From Stomorhina lunata (Eukaryota > Arthropoda > Insecta > Diptera > Rhiniidae), in NCBI GenBank assembly GCA_933228675.1, contig OW121740.1, forward strand, positions 4,074,001-4,138,000: 64,000 nucleotides of DNA. Reading direction: 5' to 3'. A program made the translations under genes and the position numbers. Shown in pieces: positions 1-13,395 of this stretch; position 1 is the first letter of the stretch; the number at the start of each line of letters is the position of its first letter. A model generated the notes under the pieces. The model did not search any database and was not told the origin of the DNA. It saw only the letters and a list, made by a program, of their open reading frames with translations.

Positions 1-34
1 AAATTTAAATTTTCAAAATTTAATAAAAGCAACT

Positions 35-172
35 AAGAAAGTCAAGCCTGACCATATGATAACCTAAAGATGATTTTTCGTAAGAAAGTCAAGCCTGACC
101 ATATGATACCCTAATGATGGTTTTCAATAGGAAAGTCAAGCTTGACCATACACTAAAGATTATTTTTCGTAT
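35..172 (+). repeat. Three tandem copies of a DINE-like element head
   Basis: The phrase AAGAAAGTCAAGCCTGACCA recurs at about 35, 82 and 129, giving a ~47-bp period. It resembles the first ~40 bases of the fuller elements at 12676 and 63232 (AAGAAAGYGCTATAG then GGTCAAGCCCGACCATA), with part of the middle missing. The third copy is the most decayed. I read it as a locally triplicated, truncated start of that family. Confidence 0.6.
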
Positions 173-1022
173 GGTAAATGTATGGTACACTATATTTTTC
201 TTCAGATTTAGATTTTCATATGAATTTTAAAATTTTCATAAATGTTAGTTAAGCTTTTTTGTGTATAAACTTTAAATATATAATTGTATTTTTTGTATGT
301 TGTTTTAATGTGTATGTATAAATTGTAATAATTAATGTATCTATATGTATGAGCGTTCTGTATAATATACATATATGAAAGTCTGTGTCAATATATACAA
401 TACATGGTATATTAAAGCACATGAGTCCATTGGACTAAAATGGATACATTGTCTCGAAAAGCTGGTTATTTGGCATAGATTATAAAAAGGTAAGGAATAT
501 TCTTTTTTAATGAAAGAAGGATTCAAGCATATTTTCTACCTTTGGCTCTGATTCATACATATTTGAACTGTTGGGTATAAATTCCTTTTAATGTGCATTA
601 ATGCCTCCATGCATTATGCACGAGTTTGCAAAAAATATAAACAATGCTTCCTTCTCTTGTATAGTTATATATGTAATGATATATAAGCCCTTACTAAAAA
701 ATCTTACTTTTTCTTTAAACATGATTCAAATATGAATAATTTTTGTTTTCTAATAAGTTTCATATACTTATCTGAATATTCAATATTTGTTTTCTTGTTT
801 TTCCCATTATAAAAAAATTTGAGATGAACCCATATATTCCCTATTGAATTTTTGTTAATGCAGCTTTACTTTATATATTTGCAAAATTTTATTCTACGCA
901 TTTATTTGTTTGCTTGTTAGTGTTTTTTATTATAATGTATACAATATTTTCGTCTCTACACATGAGTATTATTATTATGCTCTAAGTGTGTGCGTTATTG
1001 TAAATTTTTTTAATACATGTAT
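173..1022. other. AT-rich stretch, no gene seen
   Basis: The sequence is about 75-80% A+T with TATA/TGTA-rich runs. The only frame of 60 codons (341-526, minus) shows no domain, no biased composition beyond A/T richness and no splice context, so I treat it as non-coding. Confidence 0.6.
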
Positions 1023-1891
1023 ATTAGGGTGACAATAAATTTTTTTTCTTTGATTTCAAATCTTTTTCTACGAAATATTGTGAGACTAGGTCTAAAAGTT
1101 TAGATCTGAAAATTTGAGAGAAATCGGACAACGTTCTATGGGCGCGCATCGGGTCCAAAGTTTAAGAGCCCATTTGTATGGGGAAAAATGGGTAATTTTT
1201 GTGTTTTTGCGAAATTTATACCTAAAATAAAAAGTTTTTACAAAAAAAAAAAAAAAAATAGAATATTAAAGAGCACTAATACAGCTTTATTTTAAATCTT
1301 GAAAAACGAAAATCCATGAAGTAGTTTTAAAGTTATTGCAGTTTTCCCCCAAAAATTCATGTCCTTGTACCATTTTCTAACATAAAAAAACTAAGTAAAT
1401 TTAATTAAATTTAAACAAAACTGAACTATTTACTAGTAACAAGCCATTAAATAATAAGTCATGTCTAACTTTAGAATTTTTTTATTTACAACATACAGTT
1501 TTTGGTGCATATCCTTAGGCGCGTTTTCAAGGACATGCATTTTTGGGGGAAAACTGCAATAACTTTAAAACTACTTCATGGATTTTCGTCTTTCAGGATT
1601 TGAAATAAAGCTATTATTATTAGTATTAGTTCTTTTTAATATTCTATTATTTTTTCTTGTAAAAGTTATTTAGTTTTTGTCTAAATTTCGCAAGAACAAA
1701 AAAAATAACCCATTTTTTCCTATACAAATGGGCTCTTGAACTTTGGACTAGATGCGCGCCCATTGAACGTTGTCCGATATAGCTCAAATTTTCAGATCTA
1801 AACTTTTAGACCTAGTGTCACAATATTCCGTAGAAAAAGTTATAAAATTCGAAAAATCATTTTCCTTCATACAAAAAATTGTCACCCTAAT
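1023..1891. mobile_element. Large foldback (long terminal inverted repeat) element, ~870 bp
   Basis: The left end reads ATTAGGGTGACAAT and the right end is its complement (ATTGTCACCCTAAT). The two arms stay complementary for about 350 bp: the block with GGGCGCGCAT near 1140 is matched by ATGCGCGCCC near 1752, and GCAGTTTTCCCCCAAAAA near 1339 is matched by its complement near 1538. The unpaired centre is roughly 1371-1529. GTAT flanks both ends (1019-1022 and 1892-1895), a possible 4-bp target duplication, but the surroundings are TA-rich so this is weak. There is no transposase frame. This is a non-autonomous foldback/MITE-like DNA element; the superfamily is not assigned. Confidence 0.8.
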
Positions 1892-2126
1892 GTATATGTA
1901 TATATATGGACTGTATGGAAAATGTAACATGATATAAGTTTTTAAAACACATTAAATTAGAAATATGTGCTTAAGAAAATATTGTATAAAAATTTTATCA
2001 AAAAAATTGTCTAAAAAAATTTCTATTCCAAAAAATGTTATGATGAGCCTACGCCTAAAACTATGTTAGAATGAATAAACACATTGAACTATTTATAATG
2101 ATACCAAATGTTCTTGCCGAAAAATG
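1892..2126. other. Short AT-rich interval
   Basis: Nothing recognisable lies between the two inverted-repeat elements. Confidence 0.4.
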
Positions 2127-2384
2127 CATATAACGACGACTTTATATAAAAAAGGCCGAACTCAATTTATTGTTACTTAAGGAAAAAGGTTAATAAAACT
2201 CGTAAAATTTTAGATACAACAAAAATTACAATTGCAATTTTTAATAAAAAAAACAGACAATTTTTTATCACTTAAAAAATTTTTGTTTTAACTAAAATTT
2301 TAGCGTTCCACAATATTTTTTTTCCTTCTGCTGTAAAGTAACAAAAATCAAGTTTGGCCTTTTTAATATTAAGCCGTCGATATG
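2127..2384. mobile_element. Small MITE with ~45-bp terminal inverted repeats
   Basis: The left end (CATATAACGACGAC, then AAAAAAGGCCGAACTC and TTGTTACTT) is mirrored on the right by AAGTAACAAAAATC, GTTTGGCC and GCCGTCGATATG. The arms differ at several positions, so the copy is old. The A/T-rich interior has no frame. Total length is ~258 bp. Confidence 0.7.
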
Positions 2385-3985
2385 ATATTCTACAGGAATA
2401 TTTTAGTGTCTTTGGGTATTTATTTCTTTTATCTAAATAGTTTAATTATAACTTACTATTCTTACTTAATGAAACATAGAAAAGAAAATCCAATTTCCCC
2501 TAGAGCAATAGTAATTTTCCAAACCCTGGGGGAAAGGCTTATGGTTTTATTAACACAAAAACCTCAAGTAAATGTAAATACCAATACTTTAGGTAAAATC
2601 TTAATTTAAAAATTATTTATTTAATTTAATCATAAGAATTTGAAATATTTATTTACCAACTTATTCCCAAGATAAAATATATATTAAATATTTGCACTAA
2701 ACAATTTTCTCTGAAATGTTTTATTTAATTTAAATAAATATTTACCATTTTTAAGATATTTTAAGTTGTAAATAAAATTGCATACTTTTAGGATGATGAT
2801 TAATAGAAAATTTCCTTTTTAAAGAAAATTTTGTGGTCAAATTAAATATATTTGCACACAAAAGATAATCTAAGATTATTTGTGCAATAACAAAAACTAT
2901 TTGTTAATTAATAAATAATGTATTAGTTCACACATTTGCTTCGAATAAACAAAATTTATTAAATGTATTGCTGACAAATGAAGCATACTTTAAGGTACAG
3001 TTTAATTTAATATTGAGAATAAATTGAATATATTTTAAATAATTGAAATGAAAATGTATTAATTAAATATTTTAAATTATTTATAAAACCTAAATAAGAA
3101 AATTATTTAGGGCATATTTAATAAGTCTTATTATTATATCTTCATTCGTTCGTGAAAACCATAAAAAAATAGTTTAATTTTAATGCCTAGCTCAGAAAAG
3201 TATGTAATATATTTTGTGAATTATTCTAAGATTTGGTTAAATGCATATGCAAAAGAATACTTAGACATATACATATATTTATATCCATTTAAATATTTGC
3301 TTAAGTGTTTATATTTTTTATTGCTGCAATTTCATATTCGTGTCTTCTCTATTTGCATTTGGATTTATGCCCAAATATGTTTCTTTAAACTTTTAGAAAA
3401 CTTAAACAGACATTTTGTCTGCAGTTTAAAAATATCTTGCTCCTCAAAAAAGAAAAAAAAAGAATTTTAGAATCTCACATAAAATGGCTTTATTTTCTCT
3501 AAAAATTTTAGTACCAGCATTTAAAAGAAGTTTTTCTAGTTTTATTATATGTCTCTCTTTAAAAATATATTTATATTTCAGTTTATTTATGTTTGTAGTT
3601 GTAAAAATGTTCATTTTGCATTTAACACACACATAAATATTTTTATTATATGCAATTTAATACATAATGTTTCTTTATGGCTTTAGTTTTTGGGCTTAGT
3701 TTTTAAAATATTGCCTACTTTTGGGCATGTTTAAATATGAATGTAAATATTTCTTAAAAAGAGTTTTTTAAATTTCAAAAGATTTTTGAAAGTATTTATT
3801 ACACAAGTAAATTTCATAGAATTACTTAATTTAAGTTATAAAATATTTTTGTCATAAATTAGAAATATAAGTGCATATTAATATTAATTGAATATTTACA
3901 TTTACTTTAAGTAATTACTTTATGTCTTTTAGGCAGCTTAAGAAAGAAATTCATATTTTTAGGCAGATAGAAATACATTATTTAA
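2385..3985. other. AT-rich stretch with two copies of the GCATACTTTWAGG motif
   Basis: This is mostly TTTAAATA-type sequence with no supported gene. The motif GCATACTTTTAGG occurs at 2780-2792 and GCATACTTTAAGG at 2983-2995, both outside any inverted-repeat element I can delimit. A 75-codon frame at 2382-2609 and a 95-codon frame at 3183-3470 have no supporting features. Confidence 0.5.
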
Positions 3986-3989
3986 AAAA

Positions 3990-4074
3990 AAAGAAAGTAT
4001 CCCAAAAGTAAACTACACAAATATTTTCCAAATATGTTAGTTTTCGATGGATATCAAATACGACGATTAGACAC
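3990..4074 (+). mobile_element. M1 MITE, right-arm fragment
   Basis: CCCAAAAGTAAACTACAC followed by TTTTCGATGGATATCAAATA matches the right arm of the neighbouring family (CCTAAAAGTATGCTAC then TTTCGATCGATATC). Only this arm is present, and it abuts the next copy. Confidence 0.5.
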
Positions 4075-4388
4075 CAGGGGCCAATTACCGCATTCGATAT
4101 CGATCGAAAACTCAGACTTTTAAGCAAATATTGTGAAGTATACTTTAGGGATATTTAAAGTTGCTTCAATGCAAAAAGTTAATAAGCATCCATTTTGATT
4201 CGTTTTTAAAAACAAATAAAATAGTTCAATTTACTATTGGTCATCTTTTGGCCAATAACTAAAAAAATAAAAAAATATAGTAAACTGTGCATTTTTTAAA
4301 TAATTTCGATTATCCTTAAAGTATGCTATACAAATATTTTGAAAATATCTAGGATTTCGATCGATATCGAATTTGGTAACAAGGGCTG
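4075..4388 (+). mobile_element. M1 MITE copy (~310 bp)
   Basis: It opens CAGGGGCCAATTACCGC, then GATATCGATCGAAA, and closes with TTTCGATCGATATCGA before a degraded AAGGGCTG end. Each arm carries the GCATACTTTWAGG-type motif (TATACTTTAGGG near 4139; CCTTAAAGTATGC at 4314-4326). There is no open frame. The best-preserved family member is at 54604. Confidence 0.8.
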
Positions 4389-4979
4389 AGATACGTTGTT
4401 ATTATGATCAAAAAATAAATTTAATAATTTTGCCTTGAGATTTTTATATGCTGAACTTGATAGCACAGGTTTACATTATGAGCCTCCTGAAGGCATGCAA
4501 TAATTTTTCTTATAAAAATACCATGTTCCGATCAAATCAAACTCCAGAATCTGACCCAAGTGATGGAAGTGTTTAACGAAAATTTTGTTGCATACTATTA
4601 GGAGCTTTCATAATGGGTAAAGTCTTTCAAATTACTTATGTAAGGTAACATATGCTCCCAGTGAAGCATAGGGTCTCATATCTTTTACATAACATATAAT
4701 ATAAATTAATTTCTGTAATTCTGTAATAAATTAATAATATCTAATGAATCACATGCTTAATATGGCTCAAGTATTTGAGTTAAAGCTACCGATATGAAAC
4801 GATTCCTGACAATTTTAGAAAGTTAAAAATTTGAATTGTTTATTGTGTTAGACATCAAGTAATAGACTTAACTAATGCCATTTAAATAGACTATACATTA
4901 ATTCTGACCTCCTTAAGATATGCAATACGATTTTTTTAAAAATCTATTTTGATTTGAACTGAATAGCATATAGTGAATA
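4389..4979. other. Unassigned AT-rich interval
   Basis: No gene or clear repeat is visible between two M1 copies. Confidence 0.4.
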
Positions 4980-5318
4980 CTGGGGCTATATTATCGCATT
5001 CGATATCAATCGAAAATTCAGACTTTTAAGCAAATAGTGTAGAGCATACCTTAGGGATTTTCGAAATACATACATAATTTATTTTGCAAAAAGTTTAGCA
5101 AAATTTGATATCTAAACATTTCCGCTTGTTTGCCAGAGCATTTAAATTAAATGCATTTTTTTTTACTATCAGGGAACTTTTGACAAATAAATTACAATGT
5201 ATTGAACCATAATGTTATATATTATTTACATTACCCTAAAAGTATGCTACATAAATTTTTCTGAAATATTTTACATTTCGATCGATATCAAAGGCTATTA
5301 GGCCTCTGTTATTTGACC
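4980..5318 (+). mobile_element. M1 MITE copy, diverged
   Basis: The left end CTGGGGCTATATTATCGCAT, then GATATCAATCGAAAATTCAG, and the right-arm CCTAAAAGTATGCTAC (5235 onward) with TTTCGATCGATATC identify the family. The right terminus is eroded (TTATTTGACC). The interior resembles the copy at 55719 more than the one at 54604, suggesting a subfamily. Confidence 0.7.
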
Positions 5319-8300
5319 TTAGGTAAAAAGATTTGGAGTTTTAACAAAAAGCTTAAAGTCTTTTAAGAACTTAATCCCTTAATAATATATCGAAAAAAGA
5401 TTATTCCATAAAATAATTTAGAAAAGATATAACTAAAATCTACAAGACTAGATTATATTCGATAAGACATATATATACCTCCCAATAGGCAGATATATAC
5501 CTCCCAATAGTAATAACGTAATCGTAATCGTACGAAAAATAAAAACCCAGACATTAAGCCTTCAGATTCGCTATGAAGGGATAATTATAGAGGAGGTGGA
5601 TCCCTTCCTATTCAACATTACTCTCAAGATTAAGGGTTTTAGCATGTGACACAAAATTTCGAAGTCTGTAGAGCAGTTGGAACAGCAGGGGTACAAGAGC
5701 TTGCTAGCATAGGTGGGTCATATTTGTTTGAAACTTAATTTGTAGATTCTTTTTCGATAGTATGAGCAGATCTTTACAAATTGTGACTTTTATGTAAATT
5801 TGATAAAGTATTTAATATCTTTTCGACAAAGAAGAGCTCCAGATTGGACAAGGTTATCTCGCCATCTCATTGATGCCTCGCATTAACGAGAAACAACAGT
5901 TGTTTTAAACCTATTTTTTTCAATCTATCCTACATTACAAAATTGATTAACATTGCCACTTGGTCATGCTATAGAACACTTTAAATGTCATGAAGCTTGA
6001 GAGGATTAAATACCCAAAGAGCAGAATAAACACAGCCCACTCCCTTAGATAGAACTATATTTATCTGTAGAAGATATTGCGTCTACCGTAAAAACGTTGA
6101 TAGAAATATTGTTCAGTTTGTTATCATCATTTCTTTAAAATAATTTTTAAAGTCCTCAAAACTGGACTACTTTGCGCTGGCTTAATCTTTAAGTCCCCCC
6201 TAATATTTGTTAACGAATGCATGAGCATTTTAATTAAATTTAGATTATTATTATTATAATTTCCAAATAATTTTGTTCTGTTTTTCTTTCTCTTCAGTAG
6301 AGAGACTCTTCTATATACTCAAACAATAAATATGATGACTCTTTAATTTTAATTCTAAAATTAAAATAAAAATCCGGCTTAAGTAGATTTTCAGCTGAAA
6401 AAAATATAAACACAAACACACACATACACATATAAGCCCACTTTTACTCATAGCACACAACAAATATTTGTATTGCTGAGGAAACGGAACGAAGCCTTGT
6501 TATGCAAAGAATGCTAGTGACTGGTGATGATGATGATGATAATGACGACGAGAAGCTTTAATAATAATGAAGATGAGGTTGACAGAAAAAAAAACATGGC
6601 ATTGAGTTAATTTTTTGAGGTTTTTTTTTAATATTTATAGACATTTTCTTTTATAATTTCTTTTAAACACATATACTCATAAAACTGAAAAGTAGCAGGG
6701 CTTTTCTAGCCTTTACTTTTATATTATTTTGAATAAAAAAAAGAAGAAAAAAATAGCAAGCTGATTCATATACATTTGCCTTTAATGTCGTCGTCATCAT
6801 TTTCATCGTCAGTATAAAAATAATTTATTTATTTTTTCATTCATCTTGAATTTCGCTGAAGATGATGATGATGTTACGTTGTTTAAGGAGAAAATGAGAA
6901 TGATGACGTTGTTTGCTGTTTGTTTATTTTATAATTTTCTTTACCTTTAATCATGGTCCCTGGGTAATATTAATATTGAAATTAAGTTTTTTTTCTTTAT
7001 CTACTTCAAAGTGTTGATGTTTTTGCAAGTCCTTAACATACTTTATACAAGATTTATAAAATGCAGACATTCAAAATTAAAAAAAAAGAGTAAGAGTAAA
7101 ACTTAAGTAGTGGGAGTTAAGTCTACAATTGATGTCAATAAAAAAGAAAATTATTAAGATTTATTTTTTTAAAAATTGACACTCAAAACATTAAATGTTT
7201 TAAAAAATATTGTTTATTGCGAAATATACAACCAATTCATCATTAATCATAAAAACCTGGTGCTTAATGTCCTTAAATAAAATGTTTATAATTTTTTCGA
7301 TGCAGTTGCATTATTTGATTTCACGTTAAATGCAGGATTTTCTACTTGTTTTTCTTCTCTTTATTTATTTTGACATTGACTGCATGAAAAGGCTTAACAA
7401 CCATGAATTTTACATTTACAATGAATGAAATGAAAATTGTAATGAGTAATGCTTTATACTTGTAGGCAGCTTAAAATAATTATGTTTAATGACAAATGAA
7501 ATGGGGTAGCATACCTTTAAGTTAACTAAAAAGAAAACTTATAAAATGTCTTATAAAATTGTTAAAATCTATAAACAAGAACCGATTTCACTAAACTGAC
7601 TTTATCGAAATTTAGAAATTCAACGCCGCTCTCAACATCGAACAAAATTTAAGATATTCTAGAAACATTTATGTAGCATACTTTAAGCATAATCTAAATA
7701 ATATATAACCGAAAATCCATGTAAGCTTCTTCATCAATGTACAAGTCGTAACTTTAAAGATAATTTGATGAAATTTGGCACTGGCTCATATTTTGGTCCA
7801 AAAACAATCTTTATACAATTTTTATACTTTTTAAAAATATATTTATTAAATTTTGAACGGGTAGACTAAAATGTTTGTAGACACTAGACTAGGCAAATTT
7901 TTATAAAGATTTCGAAAATGGGCTATAAATTTTTTATAATGAAAAAATTTTTGTTTTAAAACTTTTTTTCAATTTTAAACAAATTTTTCGACTAACCTGA
8001 GTAAAACTCTATTTCTGCTATCATTTCCTCGAATCGCAAAATGTGTCAAATATTTTGTAAAACTTCTTGATCAAGTAAGTGGAAAATATAGACAAAGATA
8101 TATATACACATAAGCAAACAAATACTTACATACATATATACTTAAACATACATACACATACATATCTACAGGCTTTATCTGCTAAACATTTGTATAAATA
8201 TGCATGCGAATTCATGTCTAATAAAACATAACAAGGACAAATCCTTTTTTATTGCACTGCCATTTATTTCAATTTCAATTTTTCTATTTCCACTTTAGTT

Positions 8301-9149
8301 ATTTCTTGTTATTGTAAAAAAAAATTCTTGTTATTTTCGTTGTCGCTTTTCCTCTGTATGCAATTGCGTTTTATTGCTACAGCAGAATATGTATTTCATC
8401 TAATCTATTACATTCATTCATATATTCATTGCTTTTACATAGAATATTTCCTTTAGAATATTTTTCTATTATTTTCACTACAATGTTGTATAACTCTGCC
8501 AGTATGTCGTGCCGCCTCTTCAAAACTCATGCCAACGCTAAGGGGAGGAGTAGAGGCCTCTCGATATGAAGGAATAGTCAGTGGCAATATTTAAATCTCA
8601 CAATAACTACAATGACTGCGACAACTACTGCAGCTTGTGATAATACGAAAAATATGGAAAAACAGCAGGAAATGGAAAACCATAACATATTCTTTTACAT
8701 ATAAATGTTGTACTAAATACATAAGAGTATACATCCTCTTATGTTTGTGTGTGTGAAATATTTGGGGAAATTTATTTATATGTATTCATGGATATAAATA
8801 TGCATGTGTATGTATATTTAGTTACTATGTAAAGCCTTGTTGCAATAAATCTTTTATACAAATATTATATTTTTGCTACACTTTGTTATGTAGTAAATTC
8901 AAGTATTTCAATTATTAATTTCAATGGAAGTAAATCTATTTCTTCATTTCAAGGATAAAGTTTTGTATTGTAAAGCAATTCAAGTTCAACGAAATCTTTC
9001 ACACTCTTATACTAACATAATAAAATATCGCACTAAATATATTTTTCCATAACAAATTATTATTAATTTATATATTTTAAAATATTTGAATTTGAAACTT
9101 GAAGGTGTTAGTGTTTTATTTGAGTAAACTATTGTACAAATATTGGTGA
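5319..9149. other. Long AT-rich stretch, no gene seen; small repeats inside
   Basis: It holds a 22-bp tandem duplication (ATATATACCTCCCAATAG, about 5467-5510), GAT/ATC trinucleotide runs at 6522-6546, 6788-6812 (reverse strand sense) and 6858-6876, and TACATA runs near 8120-8170. An M1-like arm relic lies at about 7650-7700 (AAACATTTATGTAGCATACT...). A slightly GC-richer part (5530-5900) was checked for frames and shows nothing recognisable. Confidence 0.5.
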
Positions 9150-10350
9150 AAAATCACAAAAGGAAATTTTTAAAAATTTCCTATTTTTAAGGAAATTTTT
9201 ATAAAATTTCCTATTTTTAAGGAAATTATTAAAAAATTTCCTATTTTTAAGGTAATTTTTTAAAAATTTCCTATTTTTGTAGGAAACTTTCAAAAATTTC
9301 CTATTTCATAGGAAATTTATCCTATTTGTATATTTTCTATTTTATAGGAAATGTATCCTATTTGTATAGGAAATTTTACAAAAATTTCCTATTTTTATAG
9401 GAAATTTTACAAAAATTTTCTATTCTTATAGAAAATTTTTAAAAAATTTCCTATTTTTATAGAAAGTTTTTCAAAAATTTTCTATTTTTATAGAAAGTTT
9501 TTCAAAAATTTCCTAGTTTTATAGAAAACTTTTTAAAAATTTATTATTTTTTTTAGGAAATTTTGCAAGTATTTTCTATTTTTTCATTTTTTTCAAAAAT
9601 GTCCTTTTTTTATAGAAAATTTTTCAAATATATAAAAATAGGAAATTTTTTAAAAATTTCCTATTTTTATAGGAAATTTTTCAAAAATTTCCTATTTTTA
9701 TAGGAAATTTTTCAAAATTTTCCTATTTTTATAGGAAATTTTGTAAAAATTTCCTATTTTTATAATAAATTTTTTGAAAAATTTCCTATTTTTATAGCAA
9801 GTTTTTTAAAAATTTACTATTTTTATAGGAATTTTTTTTTTAAATTTCGTATTTTTTTAGGAAATTTTTCAAAACTGTCCAAATTTTTTAGGAAATTTTG
9901 CAAAAATTTACTTCTTTATAGGAAATTTTTCAAAAATTTAAAAAAAATTTCCTATTTTTATAAGAAATTTTTTCAAAAATTTATAATTTTATAGGAAATT
10001 TTACAAAAATTTCCAATTTTTATAGGAAATTTTTCAAAAATTTCCAATTTTTATACGAAATTTTGAAAAAATTCACTATTTTGACAGAAAATTTTTCAAA
10101 AATTTTCTTTTTTTCTTTTTTCTTTTATAGAAAAAATTTTAAAAGTTTCCTATTTATATAGGACATTTTTCCTATTTGTATATTCAATTTTTGAGAAATT
10201 TTCTATTTTTATTAAAAATTATTTAAAAAATTTCCATTTTTAAAGGAATTTTTTTTAAATTTCCTATTTTTTGTAGGTAATGTTTAATTTTTTTTTAATT
10301 TGTTATTTTTATATGAACATTTTTAAACATTTCTAATTTTTATAGGAAAT
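9150..10350. repeat. Minisatellite A, ~31-bp unit
   Basis: About 38 head-to-tail, imperfect copies of a unit containing ATAGGAAATTTTTCAAAAAT then TTCCTATTTTT. Each unit is internally near-palindromic (GGAAATTTTT/AAAAATTTCC). The best-conserved copies lie at about 9640-9770 and the edges are decayed. No coding or RNA role is evident. Confidence 0.9.
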
Positions 10351-12675
10351 TTCTGAAATTTTTTAAAAACAAAAAACGTGATTAAGAATTTTTGATTTAA
10401 AATCTTATTGAAATTTTTGTTTAAAAACTATTTTTTCTTTATTACAAAAAATTGTTGATCTAAAGTTCAGAAATTTTATATATTTAAGAATATCTTAAAA
10501 ATAATTTCAATATAATTCTTCAAGTTTTTCATGTTCATCATTACCCACAACTCATTTTTTGAACTATTAAATAGACTTTCCAGGAAATTGTAAAAACTAT
10601 AAAATTTCCTTTTTGTAAATATCTTTGTCTTGTGGTTTTCTTTGCGTTTATGATTTTTTTTCTAGGAAAAAATCCAAACAATAAAACAACATTTTCAAAA
10701 TCATTTATGCACATAATTCTACATGATTACATCATTAACATATAAGAATAAAAACCCCTTAATGTAGGCAACACAAAAAGTTTTAAACTTAGAAGAAAAA
10801 CAAAAAGAGAAAACGCAATAAAAACCAAAAATTGCAATTTAAGAAAAGAATAGCGAACAATAAAATGAAAATGGCGGGCAGTTAATGGTAGTTTTTATTT
10901 AGATTTTCAGAAAACCAAAAAGAATGACTAAGACCGACCAGAAATCTTGGAATAAACGAGTCATGGCAAGAAGAGAAATATTGTATTTATTTTAGTAAAT
11001 TTGTAATGCAAAAGAGTCTAAGGAAAGAAAAAGTTTGGAATGTAAAAGCAAATTTAAGACTGGGTGTTAAAAATTCAAGTACTTAAGTTAGAGGGAATAT
11101 AGAAGAGTCTGGTAGGACATGTTTTTATTTGTCAATAACATTTATGTTTAATTTTTGAGATTTTACCCACAATTTCATTTTAGTTGCCAACAAACTGCCA
11201 TTGTTTAAAATACCCTTTCAAAATTTTTAGAGTCATAATATACAACAAATCTGACAAATACAGTGTAAAAACATTTTTATAAGTCCACAAACAAATTTTC
11301 CTATTCAATAGATATATCTTTGAATGCTCTAGGTTTTAAGGCTTATATATATAAAAACCAATACATACACAAAACTTTCTTAGAATTTCTACTGTTGTCT
11401 GGAAAACATTTTCAGTTACATTAAAGAAATTCAAAGAAGCTGTTTATTAAGAAGATTCACCAGAGTATTAAAGGAGAATAGTATGTGTATCTAACTAGAC
11501 CACAACAATACAAAACCACCAAGTGCAGTTGGAAAATAAAAACCAAATTGGTTGCATTTGTATGCTTAAGAGAACGACTATCGCAAAAAAAGAAAATAAA
11601 AACTTCTTGGCTGGAAAAGAAAAATAAAGGAAACAAAACTAAACCAAACAAAAACTGCAACAAAGTTAAGGATACAAATTTCTGTAGAGAGATACAAAAA
11701 CAATAAGAATGCCTTACTAATACAAAACCACTCAAGATTTTGCACAAACACATTCACTTAATGCCACCAATGCATTGCAAAAGCACTGCCACCACCATCA
11801 TCATCATCATCATTATTGCAAACATTTTTAGATACTTTCTTCTTCATGCCATTATTTTCATATTCCACTTTGTATTTTGAATGTCCTTAAATCCCTAAGG
11901 ATATCTCTAGAATCTATACTTTGTTATAAAGTAATGTATGTATGTAAAATGTAAAGTAACTCTTAAGAAATTTCTAAATTTAAATATTGTTGATGCCAAA
12001 GAAGAAGGAAAATGGCTGGCTGGCTGACAAAGAACTTTTTCTACATTTTTTCTTACACACACACACAGGCAGGAGGCCAGGATAACAACAAAAATAACAA
12101 CAACATTAGCCCACCAAGTCAAGGCAATCTAGACAAACACTTTGGGAAATATAAATTTAAATTTTCATATATTGTATTTCCAACCATTGCTGAAGTTAAA
12201 ATGAAAATGACATTTTTCTTACAAAATACCAACACAAAAAGCCCAGCAAGAAAAAGAACAACTGCTATATACCATCGAGCTCAGTCTTTCTTTTCTTAAA
12301 AAATAAATTTTGCAAAGCACCAGAAGGAAATACAAATTATTTGAAAAAAAGTGTACACAAACCCTCCTGCACATATTTGTTTTTGCTTTTTCAGTCTCAG
12401 TACACTGTGCACGGTATAAGACCGTCCTTAAACTCAAACTTTAACATTTGTATAATAAAGTTCCAATAAATGAAACAAAAAAATCCCTTAAGTGACGTTA
12501 AAATCAGTTTAAAGTGAGAGTAATGATAAAAAAAATGAATATATCTTAAAGTATACCGCTGCGATTGTGATAATACGATGCTATGAATTAAAATATAAAA
12601 GAAAAAATATTTCAAAATTTATTGTTATGTAGCAAAAAAATTAAAATTAATTTTATAAGAATAAGAAAAGAAAAA
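10351..12675. other. Unique AT-rich stretch, no gene supported
   Basis: Several 60-100-codon frames overlap here on both strands (11457-12615), but none has a domain, signal peptide pattern or consistent splice context. A CAT trinucleotide run lies at about 11790-11812. The sequence around 11480-11700 is A-rich on the plus strand, which explains the K-rich frame there. Confidence 0.5.
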
Positions 12676-13395
12676 ACAAGTAAGAAAGCGCTATAGTTGG
12701 TCAAGCCCGACCATACGATACCCTTCACCACTAAGCCAAAGTTATTATTTTTCCTGTATAAAGACAAATATTTGCCAAATTTTGTCATCATACAAATATT
12801 TTCTGAAAACTTATATATTTAAGCTGTTTCCGTCATTTGGGCTTAAATGAGAGCTAGGGTCAAATGTGGACCGATTATCTCAAAATTTGGCAAATTAAAA
12901 ATTCTTCTTATCTTCAGATAAACGAGCGTTTTAGTGATTTTTTTCTTTTTAGTGCGTTTTGACAGAAGAGATTGTATGGGAGCTATAGTGAAATGTGAAC
13001 CGAAATTTGGTACAGTGATTTTGGTTTACTTAAGCAATGTTTGTGTTAAATTTCGTGAAAAAATATTGATATTTGTGGCCAGAATATCAATTCCGGGAAG
13101 TGGGACCTATGGGAGGTATCATGAATAATGGACCCATGGTCCCATTATCAAGGAAATGATCTGTGCCAAATTTAATCAAATTATCTTTAAAATTGTGACC
13201 TGTACTTTGATTACATGGTTCATGGGTCCAGCCAGCCAGGCGGATGGACTGACATTGCTAAATCGACTCAGAAAATGATTCTAATCCTATTTGTATACTA
13301 AAAGGTGGATCTAAGACAAATGTTTTTATGCGTTACATACATCATCACAAACTTATAATACCCTTTCCTTTTACGGTGGTGAAGGGTATAAAAAA
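12676..13395 (+). mobile_element. DINE-1/INE-1-like element, near full length
   Basis: It starts ACAAGTAAGAAAGCGCTATA and ends GGTGAAGGGTATAAAAA. Subterminal inverted repeats are visible: GATACCCTTCACCAC near 12717 against GTGGTGAAGGGTAT near 13378. The interior has the AGCCAGCCAGGCGGATGGAC block followed by AATCGACTCAGAAAATGATT, resembling the GTCCGTC/AATCGACTCAG part of Drosophila INE-1-type repeats. It has no open frame with a known domain and is likely a non-autonomous Helitron-like element. A close copy is at 63232. Confidence 0.7.

Noticed and set aside
2382..2609. 75-codon frame with a less A/T-rich second half
   Set aside because: It starts at a MITE edge, has no domain I recognise and lacks a convincing acceptor; an exon cannot be excluded but is not supported.
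12934..13128. 64-codon frame, and similar frames at 63655-63906
   Set aside because: They lie inside DINE-like repeats and are not shared as open frames between copies.
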